In this document: one piece after another, positions 23,841 to 33,372 of the stretch | Position numbering within the stretch: the first letter of the stretch is position 1 | How the letters are laid out: the number at the start of each line of letters is the position of its first letter | Assembly: GCA_024362935.1 (NCBI GenBank) | Contig: JANCRA010000019.1 | Span: forward strand, 11,714,501-11,778,500 | Reading direction: 5' to 3' | Origin: Setophaga petechia | Taxonomy: Eukaryota > Chordata > Aves > Passeriformes > Parulidae | Length of the DNA: 64,000 bases | Made by a program: the position numbers and the translations under genes | Notes under the pieces: generated by a model | What the model was told of the DNA's origin: nothing | What the model saw: the letters and a program-made list of their open reading frames with translations, nothing else | Database searches by the model: none

Positions 23841-25116
23841 TGTGAAAAATGCATATTTTATGGTTGGCTTTTCGCAAATATTAAAATGGATATTATATGT
23901 TTTGTGTTAGAAAGTTATGCTGTATTAATTCTCTTAAGTAGTGTGTTAAATATAGTTTTAGGTTATAACAAAATGCTGTAATATATGTTAGAAATAATTA
24001 ATGCTATAAAAGAATGTATTTTATAAAGATCGTGAAATCCAAGCGAGTCTCTGACCACAAGTAGCCTGAGAGGCGATGTCTATTCGAACTCCAAAATTCC
24101 TGGAGACGGCCAGATTACGATCGGCTTTTAGCTCATTAGTAGACGCACCTAGTGCGATGATCACCGGTATCCCGAGCCATCAGAAACCACCTAAGAGCGA
24201 TCATCGATCATTGTTCTGTTGATAACATCGATCAAGATAGCCGGAGTCACCAGAAAGATACGTGTGAATACGCGACTTCCCGGGATTCGATCAACGCTGG
24301 CTATCAACCAGGAGACGGCCTTTGTCCAGCTCTGCACAGTGAAAGAACCAACTATGAATATGCAGAGTTACAAGAGAAACTTGACTCCTTCACCTCGGGC
24401 ATAATAAACTGTATAGAACATCCCCGCTAGAAGCGGCTCTTGTGAATGAGGAGTGGGGTCTGGTGCGATAGAGGTCGGATCCAGGTTCACCCAGCGCCAA
24501 TCCCGGGCTCGACGCTCTCTTTGGCTATGGTGGTTTTGAGGGCTGTATTTTGGTCGCGGAAAAAGATAAAGAAATCTTTTCGCATTTTTGATAATTTGTG
24601 TTTCGATTGATCATTTATAACAATGTTAAAATAGAAACTATGCTATGTAGCATACTTTTTTTCCTAAAGGGAGGAGTCGCACAGAGATAGCGGTCACAGG
24701 ACACCTAAATCTTTCAGAGAAAGAGAATTTATTGCTCCATTATGAGGAGGAACGAACTTCTTCCCGCCTCGCTCAGGCAGACTGACACCGTTAGGATTCA
24801 GAGGAAGAAGCTGTAGATGACCAGACAGAGTCCTGTGTTTGGATAGAATTTATGCATCATGTATTAGATGTATGAATATGCAACAGGTTATTGTTTTTAA
24901 GGGTTAATCCTCCGTTAACAGGTGTCCTTTTTGGTGCTTATGCTGCACAGAAAAAGATACCCAGACATCCGTAACTCTTTGTCTCTATTGTCCTCATATT
25001 GTCCTTATTCAAATTGTCCAAGTTATTATGACTCTAATAGTATTACTATTTTTATAACAATTTTATTACTATTAAACTTTTAAAATTTTGAAAACAAGTG
25101 ATTGGCATTTTTCGCA
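23841..25116 (+). mobile_element. LTR-type element, about 1.28 kb, inserted within a CR1
   Basis: Begins tgtgaaaaatgc and ends ggcatttttcgca, matching inverted ends. It is flanked by TGCC on both sides (23837-23840 and 25117-25120). The CR1 reads continuously across the insertion when the element is removed. Its first 130 bp and last 490 bp are the reverse complement of 22282-22892. The middle 652 bp are absent from that copy and are CpG-rich. No retroviral coding region is present. Confidence 0.82.
23972..24623. other. CpG-rich 652-bp segment present in only one of the two LTR copies
   Basis: Bracketed by the 9-bp direct repeat TTATAACAA (23963-23971 and 24615-24623). The other copy runs straight across this point. 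The segment is rich in CpG and cgat motifs and includes a TATAAAAG and an AATAAA. It is either an insertion into the LTR or a part deleted from the other copy through microhomology. No reading frame of note is seen. Confidence 0.6.
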
Positions 25117-25527
25117 TGCCTGAGTGCATTGCTCTGATGCTTCTTGAACTCTTATTACCCTTGGTGTTGTCTCTGCTTCCCGAGAGAGCCTGTTCCAGTG
25201 CTCAATCGCCCTTTGGTTGGAAAACCTTTTCATGATAACCAACCTAATCCTCTTCTGACACAACTTCGGGCCATTCCCTCGAGTCCTGTCACTGGACACC
25301 ATAGAGAAAGAGATCAGTGCATGACCTTGCACTTTCCCTCATGAGGAAATTGTGAACTGCAGTGAGGGCTCCCCTCAGTGTCCTCCAAGCTGAACAGGAA
25401 AGGTGACCTCCACCACTCCTCATACAGCTTCCTCTGCAGGCCCTTCACTATCCTCCCTGCCCTCCTTTGGACCCTCTGTAACAGCTTCATGTCATTTTTA
25501 TACTGTTGTACCCAAAGCTGCACACAG
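25117..25527 (-). mobile_element. Middle part of the split CR1
   Basis: Reverse CR1: tgcctgagtgcattgctctg, gagagcctgttccagtgctc, ggccattccctcgagtcctg, ccctgccctcctttggaccc, ending gctgcacacag where the second LTR interrupts. Confidence 0.85.
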
Positions 25528-26262
25528 ACTGTTGCAAAATGTGGATTATGTAAAAACTTTTTAAGGAATGTTGTTTCATGTTTGATCTTTGTATACCTTC
25601 AAGTCCAATCAACAAGGGAGGTTTAACTTGTGAAAAAGCAGCTAACAAGCAAACTCTAAGTAATATCTGTGATATCTATGATATCTAGAAGAACAAATTA
25701 CTTGTTTGTAGAATTACCTTGTAAAGTTTAGGGCTTGACATGCTTCAGTGATCTGAGACCAAGGGGGAGGTTAACAAAGCTTGGGAAAAAGGGTCCCGAC
25801 TGATACTGGACACAAAGAATGCAGAATTTATGACCTACAAAGACATCTGGTAGAATTCTGAAGATAAGGGAATAACTAATAAAGTCAACTCAGCAACTGT
25901 GCTGGAATCAGCTCCAACTGAGTGAAAGGTGATTCCAGCAGGGGGAGATCTGCAACTTCCAACTCAGAGACCACTGACCCAAAAGAAGAGAAAGGTTGGG
26001 CATCTGGACTAATTAGCATAAGAAGCAAGAGAATTGTTAGCCAGTAGTAGAATATCAATTCATGAGGAAGCTATGTAACTATTAGCCAATGAACACTAAT
26101 TCCTTTATCTGCTAAACTGTATAAATTGTAATTTGGTAATCCGTGTGCTTGATTTGTGGAATTCCACCAGGCACTCAGGCTTGTTCAATTTGGAAATAAA
26201 TAATAAATAATCAAATTATTGGCTTGTTGCACACCGAGTAATAAATACAATTTTTGTGGATG
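25528..26262 (+). mobile_element. Second LTR nested in the same CR1, about 735 bp
   Basis: CR1 text stops at gctgcacacag and resumes at acagcactcgag, leaving ACAG as a likely 4-bp target duplication. The insert has a TATA-like ctgtataaattg and A-rich polyadenylation signals (aataaataataaataat) near its right end, as in an LTR. The ends are not canonical TG...CA at this exact cut, so the borders may be off by a few bases. Confidence 0.68.
25634..25769 (+). repeat. 136-bp direct repeat, copy 1 (within the second LTR)
   Basis: Begins aaaagcagctaacaagc and ends gagaccaagggggag. It is identical base for base to 26569-26704, offset 935 bp. Confidence 0.93.
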
Positions 26263-26568
26263 ACAGCACTCGAGCTGACGCTGCCCCAGTGCAGAGCAGA
26301 GCAGGACAATCCCCTCCCTTGCCTGATGCTGTGCCTGATGCCTCCCAGGACATGGCTGGCCCTCCTGGCTGCCAGGGCACTGCTGACTCAGATTCAGCTT
26401 TCTTCAGCCAGGAACCCCAGGTCCCTTTCTGTGGCATTGCTTTCCAGCCTCTCATTTCCAGTCTGTACATACGTCCAGGGTAGGCCATCCCAGGTGTAGA
26501 ATCTAGAACTTGCCCTTGTTAAATTCCCTCCTGTTGGTGATTGCCCAGCTCTCTAATTTGTTCCTAGC
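26263..26568 (-). mobile_element. 5'-ward part of the split CR1
   Basis: Resumes as cactcgagctgacgctgccc, cctcccaggacatggctggc, cctggctgccagggcactgc and cccaggtccctttctg, ending gcccagctctctaatttgtt. Confidence 0.83.
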
Positions 26569-26704
26569 AAAAGCAGCTAACAAGCAAACTCTAAGTAATA
26601 TCTGTGATATCTATGATATCTAGAAGAACAAATTACTTGTTTGTAGAATTACCTTGTAAAGTTTAGGGCTTGACATGCTTCAGTGATCTGAGACCAAGGG
26701 GGAG
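26569..26704 (+). repeat. 136-bp direct repeat, copy 2 (outside the LTR)
   Basis: Exact copy of 25634-25769 placed at the end of the CR1 text. Flanking bases differ on both sides (cctagc before, atttcaaatc after), so the boundaries are sharp. It carries no LTR end of its own. Confidence 0.93.
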
Positions 26705-27124
26705 ATTTCAAATCTTTGAAATCTGTTAATGCAAATGGACTTTGAGCAACATCCCCCATGCTGCCCACCCCTACAAAGAGCTCTTTGTCTTATTAATGTC
26801 TTAATGAGGCTATGTGTTTTTAAATCTTGTTAACCAGCAGTTTTTCTGTTTGGTGTTGCCTCTTCTTCCTCCATGCCAGGCTTTTTTTGTGAGCATAGCC
26901 TACTGGCAGAACCAAGATCATATGGTTCCTTTTCCTCATGCTTGAATTGGAGAAGCTAATAGTTTTATAAATGGAGTGAATATTGTATTTGACAGCAAAG
27001 TTCTACAAAAAAACATGTTAGCAAATGTTTAATGATTTTTTTTAATGGTGAAGCATTATTCCAATTTGGGTTGGTTAGTTGTTGGTTTTGTTTTGTTTAA
27101 TCAATTATATCACACTTTTTAGTG

Positions 27125-27640
27125 TGATAATTAGTTGCTGATGACACAAAAGTGGGAGGAGTGGGTTGTGCTGCCATGAGGAAGGACTTCAACATGCTGG
27201 AGAAATGAGTCAAGGGGAGCCCAAAAAAGTTCACCAAGGGAAAGTGCAAAGCCTGGCCCATGGGGAGGAACAGCTCCAGGCACCAGCAAAGACCAGCTGG
27301 AAAGCAGCTTGGCAGAAAATGACACGGAGGTCCTGGTGCACACCAGACTGTCCAGTGTAGCAGCAAGGAAAGCAAACGGTATCCTGGGCAGCCTTAGAGG
27401 AATATTGCCAATTGTGGAAGAAGATCCTGCCCTTTTTATTCAGCGCTGGGGAGGCCACTCCTGGAGTGCCAGTGTCCAGCTCTGAGCTCCTCAGTACAAG
27501 AGAGACAGGAACATACCAGAGAGAGACCAGCTGAGGGCTGTAAAGTCGACTGAAGCATCTCTCTTTTAAGGAGCAGTTGAGAGAGCCAGGACTGTCCAGT
27601 CTGGAGAGGAGAACATTCAGGGTTTTTGCTTCCAATGAAA
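27125..27640 (+). mobile_element. CR1 LINE fragment including part of the reverse-transcriptase region
   Basis: Starts gctgatgacacaaaagtggg, the degraded A-D-D-T-K region of CR1 ORF2. It runs on through aagttcaccaagggaaagtg, tcagtacaagagagacagg and gagagccaggactgtccagt. Frames are broken. Confidence 0.78.
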
Positions 27641-27804
27641 CTGAGATTATTACTTCATTTCTCTTATAGGAAAAATGACACAAAATGTTGTTAGAAACAG
27701 ACATGTTTTATTGTGTAAAATATGTCTGAAATAACTTGGTCCAATTAATTTCAATTTGGGTTTTTATGTTTTGAAAGGTAGAAAATATAAGATTCTAAAA
27801 AACA

Positions 27805-28315
27805 TGGAGCAGAGCAAATAGGGGAATGGGGGTTGTGGGGACTGTCACTCCTTCCTGCTTTGAAGAAGGTTTTATCCACTGTTGTCTGTTCTAGCATGGG
27901 CTTTCCACAGAGTGTGGGAGCTGTCTGCTCCACTGCAGACTTCCATGGGCTGCAGGGCCACATCTTGACTCACCATGGTCTTCGCTATGGATTGCAGGGG
28001 AATCTCTGCCCGGGTGCCTGGTGCTCCCCCTCCTCCTACACCCTCTCCTTCTTCTCTGACCTGGAGCTCTGCAGAATTGTTTCTCTTCCATATTCTCACT
28101 TCTGTTTTCTAGCTGCTAGTGTTGCACAAGATTCTCTCCCCCCTTCTTAAATATGTTATCCTGAGGTGCTACTACCATCAGTGATAGGCTTGGCCTTGGC
28201 CAGTGGTGAGTCTGTTTTGAAGCTGGCTGGCATTGGCACTATTAGTCATGAAGGGAATTTCTAGCATCTTTGCACCTAGTATGAAGAAGCCACCCTTGTA
28301 TCCTACCCCTGTTAC
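27805..28315 (+). mobile_element. Bird interspersed repeat, probably LTR/ERV-derived
   Basis: I recognise this text from many bird loci: cttccatgggctgcagggcc, gattgcaggggaatctctgc, cttaaatatgttatcctgag, ggcttggccttggccagtgg and gctggctggcattggc. Family assignment to an ERV LTR is from memory, not a search; there are no clear ends. Confidence 0.5.
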
Positions 28316-28647
28316 CTGTCCTCCCAGGTGGGTCTGTCCTTTGAGGCTATCAAGGCTCAGGCTGCCAGGGACAGCTGCAGAGCCAGGCTAGGGCTGGGAG
28401 TGTCTGTGATGGGCTTTGGCCCTATGACATCCTAGGGGATGGGTCACAATGGGATGGTTTTCAGGGCCTGGACCAGAGGTAAGCCCATGAGGGGAGGCTG
28501 GGCTGGGCAAGAGCTGGGACAGAAATGTGGATTCTCACCCTGCATCAAGAGCCCAAGCCCTTGCCAGCCCAGCCTCACCCCTTCTCCTACCTGCTCCTGC
28601 TCCTTCCCAGACCCACCTGAACCTTTCTCTCCCACTTCAACCAGGCC

Positions 28648-28941
28648 ATGGCTGCCCGAGTGTTCTTTAAAGTGGTGCGGAACATCGTCATCCATCACCC
28701 GCGGATGGTCAACTGGGAGCTGGATGAGGCCGCACGTGAGCGCATGCGGCAGCGGGAGGAAATGCTGAGACAGGAGATGACTCGGCTGCTGCAGGAACTG
28801 GAGCAGGATGACATGGTCCGGAGACACCCGCTTCTCACTGACACACTGCAGTGGCAGAGCTGGGCTGTGGCTGTCGTTGTGCTCTTGGGGCTGTGGTGGT
28901 GGCTCCGATATTTGAGAAATCATAGAATTGCAGAATTCTAG
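28648..28941 (+). pseudogene. Truncated ITPRIPL1-like N-terminus, cut by a CR1 insertion
   Basis: A 97-codon frame. It has a basic N-terminus (MAARVFFKVVRNIVIHHPRM), then a coiled-coil-like block (ELDEAARERMRQREEMLRQE and MTRLLQELEQ, about residues 27-56), then a single hydrophobic segment (WAVAVVVLLGLWWWL, about 72-86). This order is that of bird ITPRIPL1-like (inositol-trisphosphate-receptor-interacting-protein-like) genes as I know the family. The ATG follows a good acceptor (cttcaaccag at 28645), so the copy kept an intron and is not a processed retrocopy. The last codons come from a minus-oriented CR1 that starts at about 28918, so the large catalytic-like domain of the family is missing. 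It is a likely dead fragment; small-protein expression cannot be excluded. Confidence 0.68.
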
Positions 28942-29838
28942 AGTGGTTTGGTTGTAGGGACCTTAAAGATTCATTTAACGGTCATCTCATTCTAACTCCC
29001 CTTCCGTGGGCAGGAACATCTTCCAGTACATCAGATTAATGCCCCATCCAATCTGGCCTTGAACACTCCAGGGATGAGGCATCCATAACTTCTCTGGGCA
29101 ACCATTAACCACTATTCCAGTACCTCACCACCCTCACAAAGAACAATTTCTTCCTTATAGCTAGTCCAAAGCTACCCTCCTTCAGCTTAAAGCCATTCCC
29201 CCTTGTCCTATCACAGCATGCCCTTATGAAAAGTTCTTCTTGTTGGCCTGTTTAGGTAGTGGGAGGGTGCTGTAAGGTCTCCCTGGAGCCTCTCCAGGTT
29301 GAATGACCCCAGCTCTCTCAGCCTGACTTCATAGGAGAGGTGCTCCAGCCCTGTAATCAACTTAGTGACCCTTCTCTGAACACATTCCAACAGCTCCATG
29401 CCTTTCTTGTTTAAGGCGCCCCAGACCTGGACATAAGTACTCCAGGTGGGGTCTCACAAGAGTGGAGTAGATGGGAAGAATCATCTCCCTTGACCTGCTG
29501 GCCACACTTATTCTGATGGAGCCCAGGACACAGGTGGGCTTTCTGGGCTGTGAGTGGACACTGCTGAGACATGTCAGACTTCTTTCTCAGCCTAGCCCAT
29601 ACTTGTGCTTGGGATTGCTCTTACCCGGGTGCATGTGCATCTGGCCTTGTTGAACTTCAGGAAGTTTGCGTGGGCCCACCTCTCAAGCCTATCAAGGTCC
29701 CTCTGGGTGGTATTCCTCCTGTCCAGCATGTTACCACGCCACACAGCTTGGTGTTGTCAGTAAACTTGCTGAGGGTACACCTGATCCTATTACCCATGTC
29801 ACCAACAAAGATGTTGAAGTGACTGGTCCCAATACCAA
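28918..29838 (-). mobile_element. CR1 LINE fragment that truncates the ITPRIPL1-like frame
   Basis: Reverse-oriented CR1 starting aatcatagaattgcagaatt, then ggaccttaaagattcattt, ccaatctggccttgaacact, ctctcagcctgacttcatag, acacagcttggtgttgtcag and cccatgtcaccaacaaagat. About 0.9 kb, longer than most copies here. Confidence 0.86.
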
Positions 29839-32800
29839 TATCTATGACTACGTAAAGTCCATTCAGTCCTAACACTAATAAATGGGATAAAGTCATAAAT
29901 GTTTCATGAATGTTTGGCTGCTGCATATTCTATTCCTCAGCTAGCACACTATTTTTAGACAAAAAAGTCTACCATAAAACAAGAAGTTTAATATTGATGC
30001 TTAAGACTTGGGCTTCTAAATTTGTGCTGAGTAAAAATTCATTTTGGATCAACAGATGTTAGGAATTATATTAATCAGACCTCTAAGTGACAAAATGATA
30101 TAAGTATCTATAAAAATGGAGAGTTGGCAGTGTTATCATCCTCCTATGCACACTGTTGCCTGCAGACCTGAAGCCATCATCTCGAACTCCCATCTCATAT
30201 CAACATGAACACACAGCATTTTGTTCCCACATCCTAAGAAAGGTGGGGAGGAAAGAATGAGATTTTATATTCTTTTGGCTTGAAATTATTTAAATGTCAT
30301 TACAGGGGATAGGTAATTTTCTTGTTTTACTTACATGGAAGATGTCATTGGTCACAGTATCTTTTTCCTAAAGCCAAGAACACTTACACATCACCCTGCT
30401 TTCCCTATTTTCTATGCACAGTACAGTGGTTCCACATTAATTTAGCAACAATACTGAGCCTTCTGCAAAGGTTTGCTCTAAGTTCAGAACAGGAGAAAAG
30501 TCTACATTTCATGTTGCCTTCTTCTGCAAGATTAATTCACATTCTTAGACCTCCTTTTAGAAAGCTAACAAACCATATTAGAAGAAAAAAACTCTTTAAT
30601 GGAGAAGTGTTACATTCAAAAGAACACACAACATTGACAAGAGGCCACAGTTCAATTCTTTGGCTCATTTTCTGTAGCAGCATAGACAAGAGATCTACAC
30701 ATCTTTTTTCCTGTTAGGAGCAAAAGCTGGTGCTCTAGGCAGCCAGACAACTTTGTCAAAGGATTTCAGAGATAAATGAAAGACTTTAATGTTCATGAGG
30801 AGTAAACAGATACCTTGAAATTATTATAATTAAAAAACCCCAAGCCACAACAACAAAACATAAGGGAGGAAAGAGAAAGTTCAACTATCTTTAAAGAGAC
30901 TGCCTTTCAATAGAGCAAGTTCAGTCTGAAGTTAAGATCTGTATTTGTATCATTTGATGCTTCTAGAACTTCAAATAAGGTAAAAGTTTTTATCCTATTA
31001 AACCATAATTGCCTGGTTACAGCTACCATAACCTCACAAGTTGTTAAGTTTCTCAAGCCTGCTTTATGCAACCCAACCAGTGTGCAGGCTGGGGCAAGCA
31101 AAACTCTTAATTTAAAACAAGGAAGTTGAAGCTTTAGAGAGCTGATTCTATTTATGCAATGTACTACTACAGCTAATTTCACACTGAGATGGACAGACCT
31201 CTTCAAATCATCTGCACTACACACCCACGTGATCAGAACAATTAAGCAACTGGGACTGGAGCACCTTCAGTCACCAAAGACAATGAAGTGGCATCTCAGA
31301 TCTGCAGCATTAAAATCTGTTGGAGCCTGGAAACAAAGGTGAAGTTATTAGAAAAATATTTGTTTGTTAGGACAAACTTTTTCTCTTTTAACTTATCTTG
31401 TAGTGTTTACTTTTTCTTTTAATGAACGTTGTATCTTACCTCCAGCAGAGGTGACAATGTAGATTTAGGAAATGCAAAATCCTGTTTCCAAAGATGAGTG
31501 ATAGGAAATAATTCAAAACATCAAGTTTTTACCATAGAGGAAATAACAGTTTGGTAAATTCTGTAATGAAGTTTAACAGATGAATCAATAATAGAAAGTA
31601 AAAAATATGATATGCTGCTATGATTCAGAACCAGTCCAAAGATATACTGACATCTCAGCATTACTTTGTCAAACATTGTATAGATACCTGAGTACTCACA
31701 CACTCATTCTTTATTCTTAAATAGTGTAAAATGTTATTTATGTTATTTGTCCCCAGCTGATGATTTACATAAATATTTGTGTTAAATCATTTTTGCTACT
31801 CTCAGTTTTACCTAGATGTCCTAAGAATTTTTAAAGTGGAAAAGGAAGAATTCCACACAAACTTGGAAAAACGAGGAGCTAGTTTGGAGCTTGTATCACC
31901 ATATAAAATACATCTTGTTTCAGTTGAAACAGTATCTGCCATTTTCTCTATTTAGATCTTTGTAGAATTCAGACTGAAAATGCCTCCCTTAGAAACAGAT
32001 TTAAAATATAAGCTTAATTCTAACCTCAAATGATGTGAATGCAACTTGTCTTCAGCTGGAGAAGAAAGTTCAGATGGTTGTAATTACTAAAGATTGCATG
32101 CCATTAGATGCAGGCATATAAATTAATTTCCTTTTATAATAAAGTAATGCCACTGCAGTTGCACATAAGCCCTAAGGTAATCTGGGCTAGAGCAAACAGA
32201 AATTCACACAGGAAATGATGGACAAATTTACATAGGAGTTGAATACATGTTTCAGCTGAAAATGAAGAGTTCTGAACACAATACATTTATAATCCCTCAA
32301 AGGGCTTAGCCATTTCCTATCTGTGGTGATCTGAAGAGAAAAACTATGCAAAACAGAGTAAACATTCTTTGGTAACAGCATTATTACAAATTGTTATTAA
32401 AGGTCGTAATGTCTGAAAAACTAGAGATGTTATGTTAGTGCATAAACCCAGTAATACTTATATATGCTTTATCATCTACATTTTTAAAAGGCTAATGATC
32501 AATCTTCTTATTTCATAGAGGGAAACAGACATTAGCTCTGGTAAAAATGCCTTGCTAAAGTTTGTGCACTCCTCATTTTTGAAAGGCCAGGAAGAAAACC
32601 CCATTCTCCTGAGATGCAGTCCTGTGACCTATCCACTGGACCATACACTTCCCAGAATACTGTAGTTTTCAGAAAGTCCTCTATGAAGCAATTTTTCATA
32701 ATTAAAAACAAACCAAACGTCACAGCAAATATTTCATATGCCAGAGGTTTCATCTGAGGGTCAAAATTAACTTTCCTAAATTACATATTTCCTTGTGGAT

Positions 32801-33217
32801 ATTATTCTGAGGCTCTGAAGAGTAAAACTACAGCTCATAAAAATACACCCTGAGGAACAAGATACTTCATTAATTCCTTAAAGGTTTAGCATAATTGTTT
32901 GTAACTCAAGAAAAATCTTTCAACTAACTGGATACTCTCTGATGTCAGTTCTTCAAGACTTGACACACAAAAAAAGTTCAATGTGCATGCAATTAATCTT
33001 ATATTTTATCACCCCATATTTTAATAATTTTTAACTCTTAGGGACTTGCACTTTAAAATGATGCTATCTCAGCTGTGTAGTATTTACATTTTTCTGGCTT
33101 TTTAATTTTTAAAGTATTTGTTTTTATCATTTTATCTTAACCTAGTTTACGGTATGATATACAAAATACCTCATATTGGGATTTCAGTAAATACTTTAAA
33201 TATAATAGTGTCATTAT

Positions 33218-33372
33218 GATTGGAAAGATCATTGCCCTAGCACTGCCAAGTCCACAACTAAACCATGTCCCAAAGTGCCACACATACATGTCTGAAGTAA
33301 TGGTGGCTCAACCACTTCCCTGGGAAGCCAGTTCCAGTGCCTGATCTCTTGCAGTGAAAAATTTTAATGGCA
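33218..33372 (-). mobile_element. Old CR1 fragment
   Basis: gattggaaagatcattgccc, aactaaaccatgtcccaaag, ccacttccctgggaagccag and ttccagtgcctgatctct match reverse-oriented CR1 3' sequence; strongly decayed. Confidence 0.7.

Noticed and set aside
23368..23981. Several overlapping 100-150 codon frames on both strands of the PPP1R42 CpG island
   Set aside because: All are GC-driven, low-complexity and cross promoter motifs or CR1/LTR borders. The plus-strand ATG in the YY1-type site looks like a start codon but leads straight into CR1 and LTR.
27231..27704. 157-codon minus-strand frame
   Set aside because: It is antisense to a CR1 fragment and has no independent support.
29657..29926. 89-codon minus-strand frame with a degraded reverse-transcriptase-like phrase
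   Set aside because: It is part of the CR1 at 28918-29838, not a host gene.
30322..30717. 131-codon open frame in the intergenic region
   Set aside because: No recognisable family, signal or promoter context, and nothing protein-like in its residue pattern.
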